Source: Rahnella victoriana
GTDB taxonomy: Bacteria; Pseudomonadota; Gammaproteobacteria; Enterobacterales; Enterobacteriaceae
DNA: 64,000 nt
Direction of reading: 5' to 3'
Assembly: GCF_004330295.1 (NCBI RefSeq)
Contig: NZ_SJOJ01000016.1
Span: 62,001 to 126,000 of the forward strand
Part shown: positions 11,144-22,028 of the stretch, one piece after another
Position numbering within the stretch: the stretch's first letter is position 1
Layout: every line of letters starts with the position of its first letter
Notes under the pieces: generated by a model
Seen by the model: the letters and a program-made list of their open reading frames with translations, nothing else
The model's database searches: none
What the model was told of the DNA's origin: nothing
Made by a program: the position numbers and the translations under genes

Positions 11144-12043
11144 ATGACACAGAATCTGCGGGGCGTGATGCCGGCATTGCTCACTCCTTTCAATCAGCAA
11201 CAACAAGTGGATACCGACAGCCTGCGCCGTCTGGTGCGTTTCAATATTGAACAGGGGATCGATGGCCTGTACGTCGGCGGTTCTACCGGCGAAGCCTTCC
11301 TTCAAAGTCCGCTGGAGCGCGAACAGGTGCTGGAAATCGTGGCGGAAGAAGCGAAAGGGAAGGTGACGTTAATCGCGCATGTCGGCGCAATCAGCACCCG
11401 TGAAAGTCAGACACTCGCCGCGGCGGCAAACCGTTACGGGTTTGATGCCGTCTCTGCGGTGACGCCGTTCTATTACCCTTTCAGCTTTAATGAACATTGC
11501 GATCACTACCGTGCTGTCACAGATGCCGCCGAAGGCTTACCGATGGTGGTTTACAACATTCCGGCGCTCAGCGGCGTGAAACTGACGCTGGATCAGATCG
11601 ACACCCTGATCAAACTGCCGGGCGTGGGCGCGTTGAAACAAACGTCCGGTGACCTGTATGAGATGGAAAAAATCCGCCGCGCGCATCCCGATCTGGTGCT
11701 CTACAACGGGTACGACGAAATCTTTGCCTCCGGCCTGCTGGCAGGCGCCGATGGCGGGATCGGCAGTACCTATAACGTCATGGGCTGGCGATACATGGCA
11801 ATTAAAACTGCCGTGCAGGAAGGAGACGTTCAGCGTGCGATGCATCTGCAAAGCGAGTGCAACAAGGTCATCGATCTGCTGATCAAAACGGGTGTCTTCC
11901 GCGGGCTGAAAACGATTTTGCATTACATGGATATCGTCGCCGTACCGCTTTGCCGCAAACCTTTTGCGCCGGTGGATGAGCAATACCTGCCTGAGCTTAA
12001 AGCACTGGCCGCGCAATTACAGACAGAACGCAGCGCGTTCTGA
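11144..12043 (+). CDS. nanA: NanA, N-acetylneuraminate lyase
   Basis: Splits N-acetylneuraminate into N-acetylmannosamine and pyruvate, the first step of sialic acid breakdown. The protein has 299 residues with a (beta/alpha)8 barrel of the DapA family. The Schiff-base Lys165 (GALKQTSGD), Tyr137 (VVYNIPA) and the GGSTGE motif for pyruvate carboxylate binding (residues 45-50) are all present. It has a typical ribosome-binding sequence (AAGAGGCG) and is the first structural gene of nanATEK. Confidence 0.97.
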   Translation: MTQNLRGVMPALLTPFNQQQQVDTDSLRRLVRFNIEQGIDGLYVGGSTGEAFLQSPLEREQVLEIVAEEAKGKVTLIAHVGAISTRESQTLAAAANRYGFDAVSAVTPFYYPFSFNEHCDHYRAVTDAAEGLPMVVYNIPALSGVKLTLDQIDTLIKLPGVGALKQTSGDLYEMEKIRRAHPDLVLYNGYDEIFASGLLAGADGGIGSTYNVMGWRYMAIKTAVQEGDVQRAMHLQSECNKVIDLLIKTGVFRGLKTILHYMDIVAVPLCRKPFAPVDEQYLPELKALAAQLQTERSAF

Positions 12044-12048
12044 ATCCG

Positions 12049-12119
12049 GATGCCGGATTGCCCGGCATCAACAATACTCTATCAGTCCTAACCAAGGGCG
12101 GATCCCTACTCATCCGCCC
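12049..12119 (+). repeat. Two stem-loops between nanA and nanT
   Basis: Stem 1 pairs GATGCCGG (12049-12056) with CCGGCATC (12062-12069). Stem 2 pairs GGGCGGAT (12096-12103) with ATCCGCCC (12112-12119) and ends two bases before the G-rich ribosome-binding sequence of nanT (GGGGGTG from 12121). Neither has a T-run. They may protect the nanA mRNA end and tune nanT translation. Confidence 0.6.
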
Positions 12120-12131
12120 CGGGGGTGATTT

Positions 12132-13625
12132 ATGCGTAACAATGCCCGACAGATCTCATGGTTTCGCCATTTGACTAAACCGCAATGGAAAGCATTTTCG
12201 GCCGCCTGGATTGGCTACCTTTTAGATGGTTTTGATTTTGTCCTGATCGCCTTAGTACTGACAGAAATTAAAAGCGAGTTCGACCTGACAGGTGTTCAGG
12301 CCGCGAGTCTGATTTCTGCGGCGTTTATCTCCCGCTGGTTTGGCGGCTTGCTGCTCGGCGCCATGGGCGACCGGTATGGCAGAAAGCTGGCGATGATCAC
12401 CAGTATCGCGCTGTTTTCCGTGGGGACGCTGGCCTGCGGTTTTGCCCCCGGTTTCACGGTGATGTTCTTCGCCCGTCTGATTATCGGCATGGGCATGGCG
12501 GGGGAGTACGGCTCGAGTGCGACCTACGTCATTGAAAGCTGGCCAAAGAATTTACGTAACAAGGCCAGCGGATTTTTGATTTCCGGCTTCTCGGTGGGTG
12601 CCGTGATTGCCGCTCAGGTTTACAGCGTGGTGGTACCGGTCTGGGGCTGGCGCGCACTGTTTTTCATCGGCATCTTACCGATTATTTTCGCCCTGTGGCT
12701 GCGTAAAAATATCCCGGAAGCAGAAGACTGGCAGGCGAAATTTGCCCATAAGAAACCGGTCAAAACCATGGTGGATGTTCTTTATCGGGGCAAACATCGC
12801 GTCATCAACGTTGGCATGACCGTCGTGGCCGCCACCGCGCTCTATTTCTGTTTTGCCGGAGATGTGGGCAGCGCCGCCGTCATTGCCATTCTGGGGCTGG
12901 TATGTGCGGCGATATTCATCAGTTTTATGGTGCAGGGCAGCGGTAAACGCTGGCCGACCGGCGTCACGCTGATGGTCGTTGTCTTCTTTGCTTTCCTCTA
13001 CTCGTGGCCTATTCAGGCGTTATTACCGACGTACTTAAAAACGGAACTGGCCTATTCCCCGACACTGGTGGCGCATGTGTTGTTCTTCAGCGGATTTGGT
13101 GCGGCGGTCGGCTGCTGCGTGGGCGGTTTCCTCGGCGACTGGCTGGGCACGCGCAAAGCGTACGTGTGCAGTTTACTGGCCTCGCAACTGCTGATTATTC
13201 CGGTCTTTGCGATCGGCGGCGGAAATATCTGGGTATTGGGATTACTGTTATTCCTGCAACAAATGTTGGGACAGGGCATCTCCGGCATTCTGCCTAAACT
13301 GATTGGCGGTTATTTCGATACCGAACAACGTGCGGCAGGGCTGGGCTTTACCTACAACGTCGGCGCGCTGGGCGGGGCACTGGCTCCGGTCATCGGGGTG
13401 GCGATTGCCCAGCGTCTGGATCTCGGTACCGCGCTGGCATCCCTGTCCTTCGGGTTGACGTTCGTGGTGATCTTGCTGATCGGTCTGGATATGCCGTCCC
13501 GTATTCAGCGTTGGGTACATCCTGACGCCTTGCGCACGCACGATACGATTGATGGCAAACCTTTCAGCGGTGCATTGAAGAAAGCGAAGCCGGAAAATCC
13601 GAAAAACGGATTGATCAGAAACTGA
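12132..13625 (+). CDS. nanT: NanT, sialic acid:H+ symporter
   Basis: A 497-residue major-facilitator transporter that imports N-acetylneuraminate; E. coli NanT has 496 residues. About 12-14 membrane segments are visible. The MFS loop signature [10 protein letters not shown] is at about residues 79-88. An early DGFDF motif is typical of sialate/aromatic-acid:H+ symporters. The extra hydrophobic pair near residues 225-260 fits the 14-helix topology of NanT. Lies between nanA and nanE in one operon. Confidence 0.95.
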   Translation: MRNNARQISWFRHLTKPQWKAFSAAWIGYLLDGFDFVLIALVLTEIKSEFDLTGVQAASLISAAFISRWFGGLLLGAMGDRYGRKLAMITSIALFSVGTLACGFAPGFTVMFFARLIIGMGMAGEYGSSATYVIESWPKNLRNKASGFLISGFSVGAVIAAQVYSVVVPVWGWRALFFIGILPIIFALWLRKNIPEAEDWQAKFAHKKPVKTMVDVLYRGKHRVINVGMTVVAATALYFCFAGDVGSAAVIAILGLVCAAIFISFMVQGSGKRWPTGVTLMVVVFFAFLYSWPIQALLPTYLKTELAYSPTLVAHVLFFSGFGAAVGCCVGGFLGDWLGTRKAYVCSLLASQLLIIPVFAIGGGNIWVLGLLLFLQQMLGQGISGILPKLIGGYFDTEQRAAGLGFTYNVGALGGALAPVIGVAIAQRLDLGTALASLSFGLTFVVILLIGLDMPSRIQRWVHPDALRTHDTIDGKPFSGALKKAKPENPKNGLIRN

Positions 13626-13643
13626 ATGTAGCAGGGAGTGTTT

Positions 13644-14333
13644 ATGTCATTGCTTGAAAAACTGGATGCGAAGATTGCACAAGCGGGCGGACTGATTGTG
13701 TCCTGCCAGCCGGTACCCGGCAGCCCGCTGGATAAGCCTGAAATCGTGGCCGCAATGGCGCTGGCTGCGGAGCAGGCCGGTGCCGTGGCGCTGCGCATCG
13801 AAGGCATTGAGAATCTCAGGGCGACGCATGCGCGGGTGTCGGTACCGGTCATCGGCATTATTAAACGTGACCTTACGGATTCTCCGGTGCGTATCACGCC
13901 GTATCTGCAGGATGTGGACGCGCTGGCGCAGGCGGGTGCCAGCATTATTGCTTTCGATGGCACGGACCGGGAACGGCCGGTGCCGGTGGCGGAACTGCTG
14001 GCGCGTATCCACCAGCATCATTTGCTGGCCATGGCGGATTGTTCCTCGTTGCAGGACGGGCTGGATTGTCAGCGGCTGGGGGCGGATATTATCGGCACAA
14101 CGTTATCAGGCTATATCAGCGGGCCGGTGCCGGAAGAACCTGATGTTGCCTTAGTGAAAGCACTCAGTGCTGAAGGATGCCGGGTCATTGCTGAAGGACG
14201 CTATAACTCGCCGCACCTGGCGGCGCAGGCGATGCAGCAGGGTGCCTGGGCGGTCACGGTCGGTTCGGCCATTACCCGTCTGGAGCATGTATGTCAGTGG
14301 TTCCGGGATGAGATCGTGAAGGTCGCCAAATGA
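13644..14333 (+). CDS. nanE: NanE, N-acetylmannosamine-6-phosphate 2-epimerase
   Basis: A 229-residue TIM-barrel enzyme that converts ManNAc-6-P to GlcNAc-6-P, which feeds NagA/NagB. Recognised by [19 protein letters not shown] at the N-terminus, the catalytic-Lys region IGIIKRDL, and the phosphate-binding end (AEGRYN, VGSAITR). A GTG six bases upstream lies just after the ribosome-binding sequence GCAGGGAG. The ATG at 13644 has the better spacing and gives the E. coli length. The stop overlaps nanK by four bases. Confidence 0.96.
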   Translation: MSLLEKLDAKIAQAGGLIVSCQPVPGSPLDKPEIVAAMALAAEQAGAVALRIEGIENLRATHARVSVPVIGIIKRDLTDSPVRITPYLQDVDALAQAGASIIAFDGTDRERPVPVAELLARIHQHHLLAMADCSSLQDGLDCQRLGADIIGTTLSGYISGPVPEEPDVALVKALSAEGCRVIAEGRYNSPHLAAQAMQQGAWAVTVGSAITRLEHVCQWFRDEIVKVAK

Positions 14334-15205
14334 CGACGCTGGTCATCGATATCGGCGGCACCAAACTGGCGGCGGCGCTGGCAGACAGCGCCTCAAATCT
14401 CACCGGCCGCCGTGAAATCCCGACACCGGCCAGCCGCACGCCACAAGCCTTGCAGGCGGCGCTGGCAACACTCGTCGCGCCGCTGGTCTCACAGGCGCAA
14501 CGGGTGGCGGTGGCCTCAACCGGCATCATTAAACAGGGCGTTCTGACGGCACTAAATCCGGATAATCTCGGAGGCCTTAGCCATTTTCCATTGGTGGATG
14601 TCCTGTCCCGTCTGACGAACCTGCCGTGCATGGCGGTCAATGACGCTCAGGCGGCTGCCTGGGCGGAGTATCACGCACTTTCAGCTGATACGACGGACAT
14701 GGTGTTTCTCACCGTCTCGACCGGTGTAGGCGGCGGAATGGTCACCGGTGGCAAACTGCTGACCGGGACCGAAGGGCTGGCGGGGCATTTCGGCCATACG
14801 CTGGCCGATCCGCACGGTCCGCGCTGCGGTTGTGGCCGGACGGGGTGCGTTGAGGCGATGGCCTCCGGGCGCGGCATTGCCCGCGCCGCAAACGGTGATT
14901 TAGCCGGTTGCACAGCGAAACAGATTTTTGCTCATGCGGCGGCGGGGCATCCGCAAGCGGAGGAATTGATCCAGCGTTCAGCCCGTGTGCTGGCACGGTT
15001 GATTGCGGATATCAAAGTCGCGACCGATTGTCAGTGCGTGGTATTGGGCGGAAGTGTGGGTCTGGCCGACGGATATTTAGCGCGGGTGAAAGCATGGCTT
15101 GAGGAAGAGCCGGAGATTTGTCGCGTGCCGCTTTTCAGGGCGAAACATCAGCATGACGCAGGCTTGCTGGGTGCCGCGTTGCTGGCGCAGAACAGAATGT
15201 TGTGA
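14330..15205 (+). CDS. nanK: NanK, N-acetylmannosamine kinase
   Basis: A 291-residue ROK-family kinase that phosphorylates ManNAc to ManNAc-6-P. It has the N-terminal phosphate loop DIGGTK (residues 7-12) and the ROK signature region with the zinc ligands of the family in GHTLADP...[15 protein letters not shown] (about 156-183). The start overlaps nanE (ATGA), so the two are translationally coupled. It ends the operon. E. coli has yhcH next, which is absent here. Confidence 0.95.
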   Translation: MTTLVIDIGGTKLAAALADSASNLTGRREIPTPASRTPQALQAALATLVAPLVSQAQRVAVASTGIIKQGVLTALNPDNLGGLSHFPLVDVLSRLTNLPCMAVNDAQAAAWAEYHALSADTTDMVFLTVSTGVGGGMVTGGKLLTGTEGLAGHFGHTLADPHGPRCGCGRTGCVEAMASGRGIARAANGDLAGCTAKQIFAHAAAGHPQAEELIQRSARVLARLIADIKVATDCQCVVLGGSVGLADGYLARVKAWLEEEPEICRVPLFRAKHQHDAGLLGAALLAQNRML

Positions 15206-15219
15206 CGGTTGCGAAGCAT

Positions 15220-15257
15220 AAAAAAAAGGGTCTGCCATGGCTGGCGGACCCTTTTTT
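15220..15257. terminator. Bidirectional terminator between nanK and gltD
   Basis: AAAAAAGGGTC(T)GCC / GGCGGACCCTTTTTT is a near-perfect inverted repeat with T-runs on both strands, placed between convergent operons. Confidence 0.9.
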
Positions 15258-15270
15258 ATGAGGCGACGGA

Positions 15271-16698
<1,428 letters not shown>

Positions 16699-19600
16699 TT
16701 ACTGCGCTTGTACCCGCAGCTCAGCTGCGGAACGACTACGGTGACCCAACAATGCTTTGACATCACTGGACTTCGGTTTTACCAGGGCAAATTTAGGCGC
16801 CCATTCCGGCCAGTTCGCCAAAATCTCTTCACCACGGGTCGATGCGGTCAACTGTACGTGTTCGATGATCAAACCGCGCAGATGCTCTTCATGGATCGCC
16901 AGATCGGCCACTTCCAGGACTTCAACCAGTTCCGGGTTAACACGTTTGCGGAATTCGCCGTCTTCATCAAGAACGTAAGCGAAGCCGCCGGTCATGCCTG
17001 CGCCGAAGTTGACGCCGGTACGGCCCAGCACACACACAATGCCGCCGGTCATATATTCACAACCGTTATCGCCGATACCTTCAACAACGGTGATGGCACC
17101 GGAGTTACGCACTGCGAAGCGTTCACCCGCACGACCCGCTGCAAACAACTTGCCGCCGGTTGCGCCGTACAGACAGGTGTTACCGATGATGCTGGCTTCG
17201 TGGCTGCGGAACGCTGAACCGATTGGCGGACGGATGGCAATGCGGCCACCGGCCATGCCTTTGCCCACGTAGTCGTTCGCGTCGCCGGTCAGCATTAAAT
17301 CGACGCCGCCTGCGTTCCAGACGCCGAAGCTCTGGCCCGCGGTACCGTTGAAGTTAATACGCACCGGATCAGCCGCCATGCCTTGATCGCCATGTTTCTC
17401 AGCAATTGCACCTGACAACATTGCACCCACAGAGCGGTCAGTGTTGCGGATATCAAAGTAGAACGCTTTGCTCTGCTTAGAATCGATGTGCGGCGCGGCC
17501 TGTTCCAGAATGTCTTTGTTAAGCTGACCCTTGTCGAACGCCGGGTTGCTTTCGGTGCAGTACACCGCTTTGCCTTCATGCGGCGTGGCAGTTGCCAGCA
17601 TCGCAGAAAGGTCGAGATTGTTTTGCTTGGCGGTGAAACCGTCCAGCTCAGTCAGCAAATCGGTGCGACCAATCAGATCCACCAGCTGGCTGACGCCCAG
17701 TTCGGCCATGATTTCACGGGTTTCCTGCGTGATGAACCTGAAGTAATTCACTACGCGTTCCGGCAGGCCGTGATAATGGTTGCGACGCAGTTTGTCATCC
17801 TGAGTTGCCACGCCCGTTGCGCAGTTGTTCAGGTGGCAAATACGCAGGTATTTACAACCCAGCGCCACCATCGGGCCGGTACCGAAGCCGAAGCTTTCTG
17901 CGCCCAGAATCGCCGCCTTGATGATGTCGAGGCCAGTTTTCAGGCCGCCATCCACCTGCAAGCGGATCTTGTGACGCAGGCCGTTGGCCACCAGCGCCTG
18001 TTGGGTTTCCACCAGACCCAGTTCCCACGGACAACCGGCGTATTTCACCGAAGACAGCGGGCTTGCGCCGGTGCCGCCGTCGTAGCCAGCGATAGTGATG
18101 AGATCTGCATAAGCTTTTGCCACGCCGACCGCGATCGTGCCGACGCCCGGTTCAGACACCAGTTTCACCGAAATCATGGCTTTCGGGTTGACCTGTTTCA
18201 GGTCGAAAATCAGCTGCGCCAGATCCTCGATGGAATAAATATCGTGGTGCGGCGGTGGAGAAATCAGGGTCACGCCCGGCACGGAGTAACGCAGTTTCGC
18301 GATATACGGCGTCACTTTGTCACCCGGCAACTGGCCGCCTTCGCCTGGTTTTGCACCCTGCGCCACTTTGATCTGAATAACGTCGGCATTCACCAGATAC
18401 GCCGGTGTGACACCGAAACGACCGGAAGCCACCTGCTTGATACGGGACACTTTATTGGTGCCGTAACGCGCCGGATCTTCGCCGCCTTCGCCGGAGTTCG
18501 AACGTCCGCCGATGCTGTTCATCGCTTCTGCCAGCGACTCATGCGCTTCCGGGCTTAACGCACCGATAGACATCGCGGCGGTATCGAAGCGGGTATACAG
18601 CCCTTCCGCCGGTTCAACCTGATCAACAGGGATCGGCTGGCCTTTTGGTGTCACTTTCAGCAGGTCACGCAGTGTGGCGACCGGACGCTCATTAACCAGT
18701 CGGGCGTACTTTTTATAATCGTCGTAATCACCGCTGTTCACTGCCGCTTGCAGGGTGGTGACCACGTCCGGGTTATAGGAGTGATATTCGCCGCCGTGGA
18801 CAAATTTCAGCAGACCGCCCTGATCCAGCGTCTTGCGTTTCAGCCACGCGCGTTTGGACAGGTTCAGCAAATCCTGTTCGAAATCGCTGTAACCGGCACC
18901 GCCGATGCGGCTGACCACGCCGTTGAAGCAGGTGTTGCACAGATCCTTCGCCAGACCGACCGCTTCAAACAGTTTGGAACAACGGTAAGAGGCGACGGTT
19001 GAAATGCCCATTTTGGACATGATCTTGTACAGGCCTTTATTGATGCCGTTACGGTAGTTCAGCATCACTTCACGGTATTTCTTCTCGATAACCTGAGAGT
19101 CGACCAGTTTTGCCAGCGTTTCGTAGGCCAGATACGGATACACCGCAGTGGCACCGAAACCAATCAGCACGGCGAAATGGTGCGGGTCACGGGCGCTGGC
19201 GGTTTCAACAATGATGTTGGCATCGCAACGCAGGCTTTTTTCCACAAGACGTAATTGCAGTGCGCCGACGGCCATTGGCGCAGGCAGAGGCAGACGGTTC
19301 GGGGCAATATTGCGGTCAGACAGCACCAGCAGAACCGCGCCGTTACGCACTTTCTGTTCGCCTTCGTCACAGAGTTTCTGGACGAACTGCTCCATGTTTT
19401 GTTCGCTCGGATCGTAGGTCAGATCCAGCGTTTCAGCGCGATAGTGTTTACTGTCGAGCGTGGTGAGCTGTTTAAAGTCAGACCACAGCAGGATTGGCGA
19501 TTTGAAGCTCAGACGGTGAGCCTGACCTTCTGCTTCACAGAACACGTTCATCTCGCGGCCAATGCTGGTCGCCAGAGACATTACGTGGGCTTCACGCAGC

Positions 19601-21156
19601 GGATCGATTGGCGGGTTGGTGACCTGCGCAAACTGCTGACGGAAGTAGTCATACACGATACGCGGACGGCTGGAGAGCACGGCAAATGGGGTATCGTCGC
19701 CCATGGAACCGACGGCTTCCTGACCGTTTTCACCCAGTACGCGGATGATCTGATCGAGTTCTTCGCTGCTGTAGCCGAACTGCTTCTGGAAGGTTTCCAG
19801 CAAGGTGTCTTCCAGCTCGCGGCTGCCGACCTGGTCTTCCGGCAGGTCTTCGAACGGCACCAGACGCTGAACGTTTTTCTCCATCCATTGCTTATAAGGA
19901 TGGCGGCCTTTCAGGTCGTTGTCGGTTTCCGCGGAGTGGTGGATCTTGCCGCTGCGGGTGTCAATCACCATCAGTTCGCCCGGTCCGACGCGGCCTTTTT
20001 CGACCACTTCGTCCGGCTGATAATCCCAGATGCCAACTTCAGACGCACAGGTGATCAGCTTATCTTTGGTGATGACATAACGCGCCGGGCGCAGACCGTT
20101 ACGGTCGAGGTTACAGGCGGCGTAACGACCGTCTGACATCACGATACCGGCCGGGCCATCCCACGGCTCCATGTGCATGGAGTTAAAGTCGAAGAACGCG
20201 CGCAGGTCATCGTCCATGTCCGGGTTTTGCTGCCAGGCAGGCGGCACCAGCAAACGCATGGCGCGCAGCAAATCCATCCCGCCCGCCAGGAACAGTTCCA
20301 GCATGTTATCCAGCGAACTGGAGTCCGAACCGGTTTCGTTGACGAAAGGCGACGCGTCCTGCAAATCGGGGATCAGCGGCGTTTTGAATTTATACGCACG
20401 GGCACGCGCCCACTGGCGGTTACCGGTGATGGTGTTGATTTCACCGTTGTGCGCCAGATAGCGGAAAGGCTGAGCCAGCTGCCAGCGCGGCACGGTGTTG
20501 GTCGAGAAACGCTGGTGGAACAGGCAGATGGCCGATTCCAGACGCAGGTCGGCCAGATCTAAATAGAAGCGTGGCAGATCCGCAGGCATACACAGGCCTT
20601 TGTAGATCGTGACCACGTTGGAGAAACTGCACACATAGAAGTCTTTATCCTGAATGCGTTTCTCAATGCGGCGGCGCGCCATATACAGGCGACGCTCCAT
20701 GTCACGCGGACGCCAGCCGGCAGGCGCGTTGACAAAAATTTGTTCGATACGAGGCAGGGAGGAAAGCGCGATTTCACCGAGTACGTCCGGATTGGTCGGA
20801 ACGTCACGCCAGCCCACCACGGACAGCGTCTCGTTTTGCAATTCTTCTTCTACAATGCGGCGGCTCGCCTCAGCTTCTTTTTCATCTTTGCTGAGGAACA
20901 GCATGCCCACGGCGTAGTTTTTCGCCAGACGCCAGCCACGTTCTTCGGCAATCATGCGGAAGAAGCGGTCAGGTTTCTGTAAATGAAGGCCACAGCCGTC
21001 GCCGGTCTTGCCGTCAGCAAGGATCGCGCCACGGTGTTGCATGCGGGCCAGTGCGTGAATTGCAGTACGCACGACCTTATGGCTAGGTTCGCCTTCTATA
21101 TGGGCGATCAGGCCGAAACCACAGTTGTCCCTCTCTTGGGATTTATCGTACAACAT
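16699..21156 (-). CDS. gltB: GltB, glutamate synthase large subunit
   Basis: A 1485-residue enzyme that makes glutamate from glutamine and 2-oxoglutarate. The order is the N-terminal class-II glutaminase domain (nucleophile Cys12 after an 11-residue propeptide, RDNCGFG), a central domain, an FMN/3Fe-4S synthase barrel (cluster CKYLRICHLNNC near residue 1100), and a C-terminal right-handed beta-helix with repeated GxxGG turns. The frame is open to 21279. The ATG at 21156 has the ribosome-binding sequence GGGGAGG eight bases upstream and gives the known N-terminus MLYDKS. Operon with gltD. Confidence 0.97.
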   Translation of the reverse strand: MLYDKSQERDNCGFGLIAHIEGEPSHKVVRTAIHALARMQHRGAILADGKTGDGCGLHLQKPDRFFRMIAEERGWRLAKNYAVGMLFLSKDEKEAEASRRIVEEELQNETLSVVGWRDVPTNPDVLGEIALSSLPRIEQIFVNAPAGWRPRDMERRLYMARRRIEKRIQDKDFYVCSFSNVVTIYKGLCMPADLPRFYLDLADLRLESAICLFHQRFSTNTVPRWQLAQPFRYLAHNGEINTITGNRQWARARAYKFKTPLIPDLQDASPFVNETGSDSSSLDNMLELFLAGGMDLLRAMRLLVPPAWQQNPDMDDDLRAFFDFNSMHMEPWDGPAGIVMSDGRYAACNLDRNGLRPARYVITKDKLITCASEVGIWDYQPDEVVEKGRVGPGELMVIDTRSGKIHHSAETDNDLKGRHPYKQWMEKNVQRLVPFEDLPEDQVGSRELEDTLLETFQKQFGYSSEELDQIIRVLGENGQEAVGSMGDDTPFAVLSSRPRIVYDYFRQQFAQVTNPPIDPLREAHVMSLATSIGREMNVFCEAEGQAHRLSFKSPILLWSDFKQLTTLDSKHYRAETLDLTYDPSEQNMEQFVQKLCDEGEQKVRNGAVLLVLSDRNIAPNRLPLPAPMAVGALQLRLVEKSLRCDANIIVETASARDPHHFAVLIGFGATAVYPYLAYETLAKLVDSQVIEKKYREVMLNYRNGINKGLYKIMSKMGISTVASYRCSKLFEAVGLAKDLCNTCFNGVVSRIGGAGYSDFEQDLLNLSKRAWLKRKTLDQGGLLKFVHGGEYHSYNPDVVTTLQAAVNSGDYDDYKKYARLVNERPVATLRDLLKVTPKGQPIPVDQVEPAEGLYTRFDTAAMSIGALSPEAHESLAEAMNSIGGRSNSGEGGEDPARYGTNKVSRIKQVASGRFGVTPAYLVNADVIQIKVAQGAKPGEGGQLPGDKVTPYIAKLRYSVPGVTLISPPPHHDIYSIEDLAQLIFDLKQVNPKAMISVKLVSEPGVGTIAVGVAKAYADLITIAGYDGGTGASPLSSVKYAGCPWELGLVETQQALVANGLRHKIRLQVDGGLKTGLDIIKAAILGAESFGFGTGPMVALGCKYLRICHLNNCATGVATQDDKLRRNHYHGLPERVVNYFRFITQETREIMAELGVSQLVDLIGRTDLLTELDGFTAKQNNLDLSAMLATATPHEGKAVYCTESNPAFDKGQLNKDILEQAAPHIDSKQSKAFYFDIRNTDRSVGAMLSGAIAEKHGDQGMAADPVRINFNGTAGQSFGVWNAGGVDLMLTGDANDYVGKGMAGGRIAIRPPIGSAFRSHEASIIGNTCLYGATGGKLFAAGRAGERFAVRNSGAITVVEGIGDNGCEYMTGGIVCVLGRTGVNFGAGMTGGFAYVLDEDGEFRKRVNPELVEVLEVADLAIHEEHLRGLIIEHVQLTASTRGEEILANWPEWAPKFALVKPKSSDVKALLGHRSRSAAELRVQAQ

Positions 21157-22028
21157 AACGTGAACCTCCCCAGGCTCTGCGAGACTCTCACACCAACCGC
21201 GAGCGGTCTTATAGACGGAGGTTTGTCCGCAATTTCGCGCACTCTTGCGGTGCGTTGATTGCCCGGGCATCTCCGTCAAAGGCCTCTCGTGATGGTTCTC
21301 ACAAGTGGTGGTTGACTTGTTTTAATGAGGGAGTCTTCAATTACTGCATAAATATGACGAGTTGCTCACCCGTCGAGATTGCTTCCAGCGGACTCCCAAC
21401 TTAGCGAGAAAGCACAGACAGGTCAAATGGCGATTTAAGTTATATTAAAAGTGATATAAAGGACTTTAATTATTTGAAATATATATGAATTATGGCGTTT
21501 TTATTGGCATATTTTCGATGGGGTCATGCGCATAAAGTGTGAGCTGACTCACTATGGGGAAAGCGTAAGATCTCCGCACCGTGCTGGCAGGGGCGTAATT
21601 ACCAGTATTTTATACTGGAAAACACTGTGCACATGCGGTTTGTCACTGTTTTTAACCTGACCGTAATAATGTGTCAGACCGGTGTTTGTAATAAGAATTA
21701 TTCATACAGGCACGAATGACTTTATTTGCAGTAATAATGAATAGTTATGCCTGCGCGAAATGCGCCGAGAGGGAAGGTATTCGGAGGATAAAAGGAAAAA
21801 ATGTTAGCCGGACGGCAGTTGGCAACGCGGTCAGCCTGATAAAGCCGGCCGATATTAATAATATCCCCGCCGATAATAGTCAATAACTCTGCCCTTATTT
21901 CCTGCATTGCACCATGACAAGCCCCTGCAAGGTGCATCTCACAAACTTCATGGGCAATCTCTACCCCGCCATCACGCCGGGGAGGTTTTGCGGTATGATT
22001 CAGATGACTTCGTTTTAAGGGAACCGTT
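21157..22028. other. 872-base gltB-arcB divergent control region
   Basis: No convincing gene is present; in E. coli yhcC lies between arcB and gltB. A candidate minus-strand gltB promoter is TTGACC (21421-21426) with 17 bases to TAAGTT (21398-21403), which would give a leader of about 235 bases. A perfect inverted repeat CCAGTAT-TTT-ATACTGG occupies 21602-21618. Near arcB, CCCCG/CGGGG followed by a T-rich stretch (about 21963-21990) could be a weak terminator. A 71-codon minus-strand frame (21722-21937) lacks a ribosome-binding site and recognisable homology. Confidence 0.5.

Noticed and set aside
17488-18558. 356-codon plus-strand open frame opposite gltB
   Set aside because: Antisense shadow. 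The composition is rich in His, Arg and Gln, typical of reversed codons, and the gltB frame is certain.
21722-21937. 71-codon minus-strand frame between gltB and arcB
   Set aside because: No usable ribosome-binding sequence and no similarity to YhcC or another protein I know.
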